A DNA stretch of 51,568 nucleotides from Bacteroidetes bacterium UBA6183 (GTDB taxonomy: Bacteria; Bacteroidota; Bacteroidia; UKL13-3). This document shows positions 23,852 through 32,828 of this stretch, in pieces. The position numbers and the translations under genes are program-made. Where the stretch lies: NCBI GenBank assembly GCA_002422865.1, contig DITN01000095.1, positions 1 to 51,568 of the forward strand, given 5' to 3'. The notes beneath the pieces were generated by a model. The model made no database searches, was not told where the DNA came from, and saw only the letters and a program-made list of their open reading frames with translations. Every line of letters starts with the position of its first letter. Position 1 is the first letter of the stretch.

Positions 23852-26257
23852 ATGGGAAAATCAAACCAAGCAAAATTTAACGCAGAAGAGTTTAAAGCTT
23901 CAGTTATAAATGATTATGTAATAGCCTACCGCAGCCGTCAAGCTAGTTTGTTGGGTCGTAAGGAGGTGCTTACCGGAAAAGCCAAGTTTGGTATTTTTGG
24001 TGATGGCAAAGAATTGCCTCAATTGGCTATGGCTAAAGCGTTTAAAGATGGAGATTTTCGTAGTGGATACTATCGCGACCAAACTTTTATGATGGCAATA
24101 GGTCAGCACTCTGTTCAGGAATTTTTTGCCCAATTGTATGCACATACAGATGTAGAAGCTGAACCGGCAAGTGCCGGACGTATGATGAATGGCCACTTTG
24201 GCACACGCAGTTTAAATGATGACGGAACTTGGAAGGCATTAAAAAATCAAAAAAACTCTTCAAGTGATATTTCGCCAACAGCCGGACAAATGTTACGTTT
24301 GGTAGGTTTAGCTCATGCCAGTAAATATTACCGTCAAAATGCAGCCATTATTGGCGAAAATTTATTTAGTGATAACGGAAATGAAGTTGCTTGGGGTACC
24401 ATTGGCAATGCATCTTCAAGCGAAGGCCACTTTTTTGAAGCCATAAACGCAGCAGGTGTGTTACAAATTCCAATGGTAATTTCTGTTTGGGATGATGGTT
24501 ACGGAATTTCAGTTCCTGCAAAATATCAAACCACAAAAGAAAATATCTCTGAAATTTTAAAAGGTTTTCAGCGTGATGAAAAAGGCAATGGATTCGAAAT
24601 TATTGTGGCCAAAGGCTGGAATTATGCCGAGTTGGTTGCCGCCTACGAAAAAGCAAGTAAAATTGCCCGCGAAGAACACGTACCTGTTTTGGTTCATGTA
24701 ACAGAATTAACACAACCGCAAGGTCATTCTACCTCGGGTTCGCATGAGCGTTACAAAAGTAAAGAGCGTTTGGAGTGGGAGCAACAGTTTGATTGTGTTG
24801 AGAAATTTCGCGAGTTTATTATTGATAACAGCATAGCCACAAACGAAGAAATTGAGGCAATAGAAACTGAGGCGAAAGTGCATGTAAATAATGCCAAAAA
24901 AGCAGCATGGGAAGCTTACCTATCCCCAATAAAAAATGAAGTAAAACAATGTGTTGCGCTGTTGGAACAACTGGCAAGTGCATCAGGCAAAAATGAAATT
25001 ACAAATATTGCTAACGAGTTATTAAGTATTGGCGAACCTATACGTAAAGATATTGGTGTGGCCGTAAACAAAGCGCTACGTTTAACATACGGAATTGACT
25101 CGAGTGAACGTAATACTCTAATACAATTTAAAGCTAATTTTAAAGAAATAAATGCTGATAGATACAATAGCTACTTATTTAGTGAAAGTGCCGAAGCTGC
25201 ATTAAAGGTAACGGAAGTAAAACCTGTTTTTAGTGATGAAAGTAAGGTGGTGGATGGACGTGAGGTTATGCAAGCATTTTTTGATTTAGCCATAACCCGT
25301 GATCCACGTGTGTTTGCTTTTGGTGAGGATGTTGGAAAAATTGGTGACGTAAACCAAGGTTTCGCAGGCTTACAAGAAAAGCATGGTGAGAGCCGTGTGT
25401 TTGATACCGGTATTCGCGAGTTAACCATTATTGGCCAAGGTATTGGTGCAGCCTTACGTGGTTTACGCCCAATTGCCGAAATACAATATTTAGATTATTT
25501 GTTATACGGTTTACAACCGCTAAGTGATGATTTAGCAACGTTGCAATACCGTACCAAGGGGGGACAAAAAGCTCCGTTAATTGTACGTACCCGCGGACAT
25601 CGTTTGGAAGGTATTTGGCACAGTGGTTCACCAATCGGTATGATATTAAACTCATTACGCGGTATGCATGTATTGGTGCCACGTAACATGGTGCAAGCAG
25701 CAGGTTTTTATAACACCATGCTGCAAAGTGATGAGCCGGCATTAATTATTGAGTGTTTAAATGGGTATCGTTTAAAGGAACGTTTACCGGATAATTTGGG
25801 CGAATACACTACTCCGCTTGGTGTTCCGGAAACTTTGATTGAAGGTAGCGATGTTACCATTATAAGCTATGGAAGTACGCTTAGAGTAATTGAAGACGCA
25901 ATTAAACAATTGCAAGAGTTTGGTATCAATTGCGAGTTGATTGATGTGCAAACTTTATTGCCATTTGACATCAACCACAGCATTGTAGAATCGATTAAGA
26001 AAACCAATAAAGTGGTATTTATTGATGAAGACGTGCCGGGTGGAGCAACGGCTTATATGATGCAACAAGTATTAGAAGAACAAGAAGCTTACAAATACTT
26101 AGATGCAAAACCATTAACTATTGCAGCTAAAGCGCACCGTCCTGCTTATGGTACCGATGGTGATTATTTTAGTAAGCCAAGTGCTGAAGATATTTTTGAA
26201 GCCATCATGGATATGATGCATGAATACAATCCAAATCAATATCCTAAATTTATTTAA
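23852..26257 (+). CDS. 2-oxoacid dehydrogenase E1, fused alpha and beta subunits (branched-chain type)
   Basis: Thiamine-diphosphate-dependent E1 of a 2-oxoacid dehydrogenase complex, most likely for branched-chain 2-oxoacids. Residues ~1-330 are the alpha part with the diphosphate-binding region GTIGNASSSEGHFFEAINA and VWDDGYGISVP. A helical linker spans ~335-460. Residues ~465-801 are the beta part with FGEDVGKIGDVNQGF, ALRGLRPIAEIQYLDYL and the C-terminal transketolase domain. The canonical GDG aspartate is N in GNASSSEG, a form I believe recurs in Bacteroidota homologues. E2 and E3 are not in the window. The gene has a consensus promoter and a terminator, so it is transcribed alone. Confidence 0.9.
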   Translation: MGKSNQAKFNAEEFKASVINDYVIAYRSRQASLLGRKEVLTGKAKFGIFGDGKELPQLAMAKAFKDGDFRSGYYRDQTFMMAIGQHSVQEFFAQLYAHTDVEAEPASAGRMMNGHFGTRSLNDDGTWKALKNQKNSSSDISPTAGQMLRLVGLAHASKYYRQNAAIIGENLFSDNGNEVAWGTIGNASSSEGHFFEAINAAGVLQIPMVISVWDDGYGISVPAKYQTTKENISEILKGFQRDEKGNGFEIIVAKGWNYAELVAAYEKASKIAREEHVPVLVHVTELTQPQGHSTSGSHERYKSKERLEWEQQFDCVEKFREFIIDNSIATNEEIEAIETEAKVHVNNAKKAAWEAYLSPIKNEVKQCVALLEQLASASGKNEITNIANELLSIGEPIRKDIGVAVNKALRLTYGIDSSERNTLIQFKANFKEINADRYNSYLFSESAEAALKVTEVKPVFSDESKVVDGREVMQAFFDLAITRDPRVFAFGEDVGKIGDVNQGFAGLQEKHGESRVFDTGIRELTIIGQGIGAALRGLRPIAEIQYLDYLLYGLQPLSDDLATLQYRTKGGQKAPLIVRTRGHRLEGIWHSGSPIGMILNSLRGMHVLVPRNMVQAAGFYNTMLQSDEPALIIECLNGYRLKERLPDNLGEYTTPLGVPETLIEGSDVTIISYGSTLRVIEDAIKQLQEFGINCELIDVQTLLPFDINHSIVESIKKTNKVVFIDEDVPGGATAYMMQQVLEEQEAYKYLDAKPLTIAAKAHRPAYGTDGDYFSKPSAEDIFEAIMDMMHEYNPNQYPKFI

Positions 26258-26276
26258 AACTTAAATGTACTTTTAT

Positions 26277-26309
26277 AAAAGCCTTCTGTTGCAAAGCAGG
26301 AGGCTTTTT
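26277..26309 (+). terminator. Rho-independent terminator of fused E1 gene
   Basis: AAAAGCCTTCTG and CAGGAGGCTTTT (one G-U pair) around an 8-nt loop, with a T run, 19 nt after the stop codon and just before the next small gene. Confidence 0.85.
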
Positions 26310-26323
26310 ACTTTACATATATT

Positions 26324-26797
26324 ATGCAAACATCAACATTAGCTCAGTTAAAAAAAGAAGTGCAAACCTTGCCATATCCGCAGTTGGTGGAGCTTTGTGT
26401 GCGTTTGGCCAAATACAAAAAAGAGAATAAAGAGTTGTTACACTATTTATTATTTGAGGCTGGTGATGAGCAACAATTTGTAAAGCAGGTAAAACAAGAA
26501 ATTGTTGAGCAATTTAAAGAAGTAAATACATCGCATGTTTATTATGCTAAAAAAACGATACGAAAAATATTACGGAATGTAAATAAACAAGCCAAATACA
26601 GTGGACTCCCGCAAACCAATATAGAGCTGTTGATTTACTTTTTACAACACTTACGTAAACTTGATATGCTGCTTTATCAAAGTAACCAACTTATGAATTT
26701 GTATGATGCTCAACTCAAAAAGATAAACAAGGAGTTGAGTAAGTTGCACGAGGACTTGCAGTATGATTATTTGAAGGAAATGGAGACATTAAGTTAA
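26324..26797 (+). CDS. Small helical hypothetical protein
   Basis: Not recognised. 157 residues, lysine- and leucine-rich, no signal peptide or membrane segment. The sequence is almost wholly helical, with coiled-coil-like stretches at ~1-45 and ~110-157 (LMNLYDAQLKKINKELSKL). Its start is only 14 nt after the terminator of the E1 gene, leaving little room for a separate promoter, so it depends on read-through or on a promoter within the hairpin region. Codon use is like the neighbours and the frame is clean, which supports a real gene. Confidence 0.65.
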   Translation: MQTSTLAQLKKEVQTLPYPQLVELCVRLAKYKKENKELLHYLLFEAGDEQQFVKQVKQEIVEQFKEVNTSHVYYAKKTIRKILRNVNKQAKYSGLPQTNIELLIYFLQHLRKLDMLLYQSNQLMNLYDAQLKKINKELSKLHEDLQYDYLKEMETLS

Positions 26798-26918
26798 CTC
26801 ATCAAGATGTAGTAAATTACAAAGGATTGTGCCGGTAGTTTTTACGGTGGTTATAACGAACTCATTTAACCAACTAAAGTCTTGATTATGGTGAGTATTC
26901 CTTGTATAGCTTAAAACC

Positions 26919-28535
26919 TCATCGCATTAAAGTTACATTACCCGAGTAACGTTGTTCTTGGCCGTTATCGTTGGTGTAGTATAAAATAATTACATACACG
27001 CCTTGTGGGGCATCTTTGCCATCCCATATGCCTGTTTGGTTTTGCGCTATTAATTGGCCCCAGCGGTTATACACCTCAAACTGTTTGATGTGATTTGGGT
27101 TGATGCTGATTTTAAATATATCATTCACACCATCGTTATTGGGGCTAAATGCATTGGGTACATACAATTGTAAATTGCATTGTTCGTTTACTGCTACTTG
27201 CTGACTAGATTTACAACCATTGGTATCGGTTACTGTTAAGTTGTACAACATGGCCATGGTACTGTAAATGGTGCGCGTGGTTTCGCCTGTAGGTTGCCAC
27301 AAGTACGTGTTGTGTAAGCCCGCATCTAATTCAATTTTTTTTATGTCATCAAAACAAACTACCGTGTCTTTTAATCCTGCTATTGTTGGTAAAGCAAATT
27401 CTTTTACATGAAACGTATCGGTGGTTAAACAACCTAAGGTATTACCTGTTACATAATACGTAGCTGCTTGTTTTAAAACTTGTGTTTGTTGTGTGCTGCT
27501 GTTGTTCCAAATGTATTGCTGTGCAGGGCGTGCCGTTAACAATACACTATCGCCCACACAATAACCAAGGTAATACGTTTGTACAGGTAAACTATCGGTA
27601 ATGGTTAGTTTAATGGTATCGGTTGCGGTAAAGCCCGCGTAAAAATGAGTTACCCAATACACACCACTTTGTGTAAATACCTTGCTGCTATCGCTGCTGC
27701 CATCATACCAAATGCAACTGTCCCAATCGGGGCGTTTGTGGTACAAAAAACTACGACCACGGCAAATGGTGGTATCAATTACATGGTTAGTGGTATCAAA
27801 ATAGGTAACGGATACATCGTCTATGAAGTAGTAGGTACTATAAGATATAGGCTGGGTATTATCCTTAAAAAGCAAAGTATCATTATTTCTATTTCCAAAA
27901 TCTCCAATTGTTAACCACTCCTCTCCTCCTTGTGCTTTGTATAATCCTTCAATTTTATCCCAACCAAACGTATCTAGTAAGTAACGATTTGGGGGATTGA
28001 TTACTTGAGGAATTATAGGTTCTAAACTTTTAACAGGATATTCTTGATAGCTGAGTTTTTCTGATGAAAAATAGCCGCCCATTGATGAGGTAGCAAACAC
28101 ATTCGTGGTATTACGCTGTTTTATGTTTGCCAGGTTTACATAAAATATAAGTTTATAATATTGATTTGATAGGAGTATTTCTCTGAGTTTAACGGCTCCA
28201 ATTTCTTTATTCCCCTTGATTGAATTATTAATTATTCTATCGTCTAAAGAGTTTGCCCCAACCCCCATCATTCCATTTCCTGAACGCGGTATTTGATAGA
28301 AACCAAAATTACTAATTCCATCTGTATCACAAAATTTATAACAGTCTGGTGAATTTAAAACGGCTAACCAATTAAATGGCGCAGTACCATGTCCCGTTGT
28401 GTCTAATATGGAAGGAAATCCAGATTTGAAGCACGAATCATTATCCTCAAAACTGGGATTAGGCACTAAGTTTATTTGCGCGTGCAATTGCACAGTACCA
28501 ATTAATAAGATGATATGTAAGAGTAGGAACCTCAT
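26919..28535 (-). CDS. Secreted protein with T9SS type B (CHU_C/gliding-associated) sorting domain
   Basis: A cell-surface or secreted protein of about 538 residues. The start at 28535 (MRFLLLHIILL) gives a signal peptide ending in LHAQ; the frame extends to 28574. After INLVPNPSFE comes a ~220-residue lectin-like/jelly-roll type region, then SprB-like repeats with TDTIKLTI and CFDDIKKIELDAG (PKD-like strands), and a C-terminal gliding-motility-associated domain with VPNAFSPNNDGVND, FEVYNRWGQ and WDGKDAPQGVY. That domain is the type B T9SS export signal, processed by PorU-like sortases and dependent on PorP/SprF partners. The native ligand is unknown. Confidence 0.9.
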   Translation of the reverse strand: MRFLLLHIILLIGTVQLHAQINLVPNPSFEDNDSCFKSGFPSILDTTGHGTAPFNWLAVLNSPDCYKFCDTDGISNFGFYQIPRSGNGMMGVGANSLDDRIINNSIKGNKEIGAVKLREILLSNQYYKLIFYVNLANIKQRNTTNVFATSSMGGYFSSEKLSYQEYPVKSLEPIIPQVINPPNRYLLDTFGWDKIEGLYKAQGGEEWLTIGDFGNRNNDTLLFKDNTQPISYSTYYFIDDVSVTYFDTTNHVIDTTICRGRSFLYHKRPDWDSCIWYDGSSDSSKVFTQSGVYWVTHFYAGFTATDTIKLTITDSLPVQTYYLGYCVGDSVLLTARPAQQYIWNNSSTQQTQVLKQAATYYVTGNTLGCLTTDTFHVKEFALPTIAGLKDTVVCFDDIKKIELDAGLHNTYLWQPTGETTRTIYSTMAMLYNLTVTDTNGCKSSQQVAVNEQCNLQLYVPNAFSPNNDGVNDIFKISINPNHIKQFEVYNRWGQLIAQNQTGIWDGKDAPQGVYVIILYYTNDNGQEQRYSGNVTLMR

Positions 28536-28601
28536 GGCTTGTAAACATAAAAAAGGTGAAGTGTTGTTAAGCACTCCACCCTTTGGTAAATTTGTTTAAA
28601 A

Positions 28602-28772
28602 TTAGTGCTTAACGAATTTAAGCATTTCGGTGTAATTATTTGCAATTAGTTTAACAAAATAAGTACCCGGAGCAAGCTGCTGTATATTAATAATCTCTTG
28701 GTGGTTACTGTTAACCAATACTTGTTGTTGTAACACTACCTTACCCATTATTAACAACGCCTTGCTCTTAAA
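28602..28772 (-). pseudogene. Remnant of a T9SS type A sorting domain
   Basis: On the minus strand the frame ending at 28602 reads MGKVVLQQ ... LAPGTYFVKLIANN ... KFVKH, the second half of a type A sorting domain. The open frame begins after a TAA at 28773-28775. Beyond that stop the same frame continues with KRFVVIINV, matching the first strands of the domain, and a frame shifted by one or two bases holds a YP that would fit YPNP. No cargo protein precedes it: the next gene upstream on the minus strand is a kinase with its own stop at 28879. This is the decayed end of a lost secreted protein. Confidence 0.7.
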
Positions 28773-28878
28773 TTACACATTGATAATTACGACAAAGCGT
28801 TTATACATTGGGCAAAAAATAATGGATATTTTTAGAGATATAAAATCATGTAGAAAACACCTTAAATCATTACCTTTA

Positions 28879-30054
28879 TTAACTCATCAATTCGCCACCG
28901 CCACGTAATACAATTCTAAATGTAGTACCTTTTTCAACGGCAGATTCTTTTACAAATACCTTACCTCTGTGGTAGTCTTCTATAATACGTTTAGCCAACG
29001 ATAAACCTAATCCCCAACCACGTTTTTTAGTGGTATACCCCGGTTTAAAAACTGTTTTTTGTTTTGATGGAGGAATACCTTTTCCGGTATCTTGTATGTC
29101 AATATATACTTTATCAGCTTCGGTACTGATGTGAACGTTAATACTACCTGTACCACTCATGGCATCAATGGCATTTTTACAAATGTTCTCGACAACCCAA
29201 TCAAACAATGGTACATTAACCAATGCCAGTGCATCTTCATCACTGCTGGTTACACTAAATTTTACTTGGCTCGATGATCGTGTTCTCAAATAATCAACCG
29301 CACGTTGCATTACCTCAAAAATATTCTGCGCCTCAAGCACCGGTGCCGATCCAATTTTGCTGAATCGTTCCGTTATTAACTCTAGGCGTTTTACGTCTTT
29401 TTCAAACTCTTGTAATATTTCTTCTTTTCCTGCTTCATTGGCATCACGCAACAAGTTAATCCAACCATTTAACGATGAAATAGGTGTACCCAATTGATGT
29501 GCTGTTTCTTTACTCATACCAACCCATACTTGGTTTTGCTCCGATTTACGGGAGTAACTAAAGGCCAAATAAGCAACCAAAACAAAAAGCGCAATAATGC
29601 TTAATTGGTAGTAAGGATACTGTTTTAGTTGTGTTAAAATAATGGAGTTTTTATAATACAAGTAGTTGTATTTTTTATTCAGTTCATCATAAAGTATTTT
29701 AATGGGCTCGCGTTGAGCTTTCATCTCGGCCAACTGTTTTTCCAAGTATTTTTTGTCTTCGGCCTTTGCACTATCTAGGTTTCTGTGTGCGGTTATATTC
29801 CCATTATCATCAACCAAAATAACCGGAATGGTCTCGTTATCTTTGATAATATCAAGCAAAAAGTTGATGTCTGTATTTTCATTCGCATTAATCAGCTGTT
29901 TGGTGGCATTAGCCCATAACAATACTTTTTTCTCCTCTTCGGTAGCTAATTTTTGTACCAATTTATTGGTGTACCAAAGACTAAATGCGCCTATACATAA
30001 AGCCACAATAAACAGTAATCTTTTCCACCTTATTTTTTGTTCGTATACACGCAT
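28879..30054 (-). CDS. Sensor histidine kinase (orphan)
   Basis: A 391-residue membrane kinase. Hydrophobic segments at ~11-30 and ~148-166 bracket a ~115-residue external domain. The phospho-acceptor histidine is H186 in TAHQLGTPIS, followed by a HATPase with NICKNAIDAM, DTGKGIP and GWGLGLSLAKRI. HQLGTPI rather than HELRTPL and the absence of a HAMP domain are typical of a Bacteroidota kinase class. No response regulator is next to it, so it is an orphan. It has its own promoter (30065-30094) and is divergent from the cyclase gene. Confidence 0.92.
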   Translation of the reverse strand: MRVYEQKIRWKRLLFIVALCIGAFSLWYTNKLVQKLATEEEKKVLLWANATKQLINANENTDINFLLDIIKDNETIPVILVDDNGNITAHRNLDSAKAEDKKYLEKQLAEMKAQREPIKILYDELNKKYNYLYYKNSIILTQLKQYPYYQLSIIALFVLVAYLAFSYSRKSEQNQVWVGMSKETAHQLGTPISSLNGWINLLRDANEAGKEEILQEFEKDVKRLELITERFSKIGSAPVLEAQNIFEVMQRAVDYLRTRSSSQVKFSVTSSDEDALALVNVPLFDWVVENICKNAIDAMSGTGSINVHISTEADKVYIDIQDTGKGIPPSKQKTVFKPGYTTKKRGWGLGLSLAKRIIEDYHRGKVFVKESAVEKGTTFRIVLRGGGELMS

Positions 30055-30064
30055 AGATATAAAT

Positions 30065-30094
30065 CAAATATATAATGATATTCGCAATCTCAAA
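30065..30094 (-). promoter_or_regulatory. Bacteroidota-type promoter of orphan histidine kinase
   Basis: On the minus strand, TTTG (complement of 30091-30094), 18 nt, then TATATTTG (complement of 30065-30072). The start codon ATG 30054 is 10 nt from the end of the -7 element, implying a leader of only a few bases. Confidence 0.7.
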
Positions 30095-30106
30095 CCATAA
30101 CGAAAC

Positions 30107-30859
30107 ATGCACGCTAATATTGAGTATAAAGAACAGAATTTCAGCGTAAACTTTAGTAAGCCGCTCGACATCAGTATACCTATGTATAGTGGCGAACAAA
30201 ACCCGAATGCATTTGGTATTCAGCACCCTACTTTTGAACCTTTTAGGGCAGGTGGTTTTGTAGGTAGCGTTGCTTTGGGTGGGAGTGTTAATTGCGAAAA
30301 TTTGACAATTAACGCACATGGAAACGGTACACATACCGAGTGTGTAGGGCATATTAGCAAACAGCGCATTACCATTAATGAGGTGTTAAAGCAATTTATG
30401 TTTTTGGCACAAGTAATTACCGTAACGCCTCAACCCATAAATAACGATTTTGTGGTGATGTTAAAAGATGTAGAGCCATTTTTACATCCACTTATTGATG
30501 CGTTAATTATAAGAACTCTGCCTAATGAAAATAACAAATTAGTTGCACATTACTCTGGAAACAACCCCGGGTATTTGCAACCTGAATTGTGCAGGTTTTT
30601 AAGAGAAAGTGGTATTAAACATTTAATCATTGATTTGCCATCGGTTGACAGAGAAGAAGATGGTGGCGCATTAGAAGCGCACCACGCGTTTTGGAATTAT
30701 CCGGATGCACCTCGTTTGGATGCTACCATTACAGAAATGGCCTATATACCAAACCACATTGAGGATGATATTTATGTATTGAACTTGCAAATTGCATCAT
30801 TACAAACTGATGCGAGTCCAAGTAAACCCGTATTGTATAAATTAGAACATGTATTATAA
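30107..30859 (+). CDS. Cyclase-family metal-dependent hydrolase (kynurenine formamidase-like)
   Basis: A cytoplasmic enzyme of 250 residues. The metal-binding signature of the cyclase family (H-x-G-T-H-x-D/E) appears as HGNGTHTECVGH at residues 71-82, and an acid/histidine motif near the C-terminus (EDGGALEAHHAFW, ~184-196) fits the second catalytic part. The opening PLDISIPMYSGEQ is also typical. Family members include arylformamidase and isatin hydrolase; the actual substrate is not clear, and no tryptophan catabolic genes are near. It overlaps the RluA gene by 11 nt, so they are translationally coupled. Confidence 0.82.
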   Translation: MHANIEYKEQNFSVNFSKPLDISIPMYSGEQNPNAFGIQHPTFEPFRAGGFVGSVALGGSVNCENLTINAHGNGTHTECVGHISKQRITINEVLKQFMFLAQVITVTPQPINNDFVVMLKDVEPFLHPLIDALIIRTLPNENNKLVAHYSGNNPGYLQPELCRFLRESGIKHLIIDLPSVDREEDGGALEAHHAFWNYPDAPRLDATITEMAYIPNHIEDDIYVLNLQIASLQTDASPSKPVLYKLEHVL

Positions 30860-31949
30860 TAAGTTTAAAAACGAGGCCGACTTACCCAAGCAGGTTGATG
30901 AAGAATTAGATGATGCCGATGGTGGTGATGAACAGGAGTTGTGGGAACACCATAGGATTATAGTGGATAAGGGGCAAACCATGATGCGTATCGACAAATT
31001 TTTGATGATACGCTTACAAAATGCGAGCCGCACCAAGTTACAAGCTGCTGCTGATGCAGGTAGTATTTTGGTAAACGAAAAACCCATAAAAAGTAGCTAT
31101 AAAGTAAAACCACTTGATGTAATTAGCATTGTTTTACCTCAACCACCGAAGGATACAGAGATTGTTCCGGAGAATATCCCGTTGAGTATTATTTATGAAG
31201 ATGAGGATGTATTGATTGTAAACAAACCGGCCGGAATGGTGGTGCATCCCGGTCATAATAATGTTAGTGGAACATTGGTAAATGCTTTGGCTTATTATTT
31301 AAAGGATAACAACTTTACCAAAGAAAATAACGTACGCCCCGGATTGGTACATCGTATTGATAAAAACACAAGCGGATTATTGGTGATTGCCAAAAACGAT
31401 ATAGCCATGACTCATTTGGCTAAGCAATTTTTTCACCACACCATTCAGCGCAGGTACGTTGCATTGGCTTGGGGTAATTTTGATGAAGACAACGGTACTG
31501 TAACCGGATACATAGGAAGAAGTGCAAAAGACAGGCGCGTATTTATGATGTATGATGATGAAGAAAAAGGCAGATGGAGTGTAACACATTACACAGTGTT
31601 AGAGCGCTTGCAATATGTATCATTAATTGAATGCAGATTGGAAACCGGCCGTACGCATCAAATTAGAGTACACATGAAACACATAGGGCATAACTTGTTT
31701 AGTGATGATACCTATGGTGGCGATAGAATATTAAAAGGACCTTCGTTTACCAAGTACAAGCAGTTTGTAGAAAACTGTTTTCAGCTGATGCCTCGCCAAG
31801 GTTTGCATGCACGTTCGCTTGGTTTTGTGCATCCGCGTACCGGACAAAATATGTATTTTGAAGCTGAGTTACCACCCGATTTTGCAGGTGTTTTAGAAAA
31901 ATGGAGAAATTATAACAAACACGTTTTAAGCAAACAAGAGGAAGAATAG
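30849..31949 (+). CDS. RluA-family rRNA pseudouridine synthase
   Basis: A 366-residue RNA-modifying enzyme that isomerises uridine to pseudouridine in rRNA. An S4 RNA-binding domain (~46-95) follows an acidic N-terminal extension (~1-40, DEELDDADGGDEQE), and the catalytic domain has the HRIDKNTSG motif with the nucleophile D171. LETGRTHQIRVHM is the other conserved RluA motif. The acidic extension is unusual in length and composition but common in Bacteroidota. By similarity RluD-like, though the specific target site is not certain. It overlaps the cyclase gene upstream. Confidence 0.93.
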   Translation: MYYNKFKNEADLPKQVDEELDDADGGDEQELWEHHRIIVDKGQTMMRIDKFLMIRLQNASRTKLQAAADAGSILVNEKPIKSSYKVKPLDVISIVLPQPPKDTEIVPENIPLSIIYEDEDVLIVNKPAGMVVHPGHNNVSGTLVNALAYYLKDNNFTKENNVRPGLVHRIDKNTSGLLVIAKNDIAMTHLAKQFFHHTIQRRYVALAWGNFDEDNGTVTGYIGRSAKDRRVFMMYDDEEKGRWSVTHYTVLERLQYVSLIECRLETGRTHQIRVHMKHIGHNLFSDDTYGGDRILKGPSFTKYKQFVENCFQLMPRQGLHARSLGFVHPRTGQNMYFEAELPPDFAGVLEKWRNYNKHVLSKQEEE

Positions 31950-32033
31950 TTAAATAGGTTATATCAGGATGTAACAACTTAAATTAAAATTTCGTTAATT
32001 TGTTTGGTGTAACCCCGCGTTAATTGTTTAAGT

Positions 32034-32828
32034 ATGGTATTGCAAGATATAACCGCAAAAGTGTGCAGTTTGGCCAAAACCGTTGGTAATTTTATTCAAA
32101 CAGAGGCACAAAATTTTAACTTCAATTCGGTTGAGGTAAAATCGTTTAACCAATTGGTTTCATACGTTGATAAAACTGCAGAAGAAAAACTGGTAGCAGG
32201 TTTACAAATAATTTTACCTGATGCCGGTTTTATCACTGAAGAACAAACCATAGTTACAGAGCAAAAGGAATACATGTGGGTGATTGACCCATTAGACGGA
32301 ACTACAAACTTTGTTCATCAACTGCCTGTTTACAGCATAAGTATCGCTCTAATGCATAAGGGTGTTCCGGTTATTGGTGTAGTGTTTGAGCCCAACCGTC
32401 ATGAGTTATTTTATGCTTGGAAAGACGGAGGAGCGCATCTGAATGGACACAAAATAAGTGTTAAACAAAACAACGAATTATCAAAAGCATTATTGGCCAC
32501 CGGTTTTCCTTATTACGATTTTGATTTGATGCAACGTTACCTCAATACCTTACAAGAATTTTTACGCACCACACAAGGCATGCGCAGAATGGGAAGTGCT
32601 GCGGTTGATTTAGCTTACGTAGCTTGCGGTAGGTTTGATGGGTTTTTCGAGTATGGATTGAGTCCATGGGATGTGGCCGGAGGAATAGTTTTGGTGCAAG
32701 AAGCCGGAGGTAAAATATCAACTTTTAGCGGAACAGAAGATGCTATTTTTGGAAAAGAAATTGTAGCTGCATCAACTCAAATTTACGATTCTTTTTATGC
32801 AGTAATCCATAATGGATTTAAGGCATAA
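32034..32828 (+). CDS. Inositol-1-monophosphatase family protein
   Basis: A Mg2+-dependent sugar/inositol phosphatase of 264 residues. The metal-binding motif DPLDGTTNF (D85, D88) and the preceding GFITEE acidic pair (~65-70) are present, as is the WDVAGGIVLVQEAGG motif near the C-terminus. Substrates in the family include inositol phosphate, 3'-phosphoadenosine phosphates and related compounds, and this sequence does not choose among them. It ends in an 11-nt overlap with the convergent lnt gene. Confidence 0.93.
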   Translation: MVLQDITAKVCSLAKTVGNFIQTEAQNFNFNSVEVKSFNQLVSYVDKTAEEKLVAGLQIILPDAGFITEEQTIVTEQKEYMWVIDPLDGTTNFVHQLPVYSISIALMHKGVPVIGVVFEPNRHELFYAWKDGGAHLNGHKISVKQNNELSKALLATGFPYYDFDLMQRYLNTLQEFLRTTQGMRRMGSAAVDLAYVACGRFDGFFEYGLSPWDVAGGIVLVQEAGGKISTFSGTEDAIFGKEIVAASTQIYDSFYAVIHNGFKA

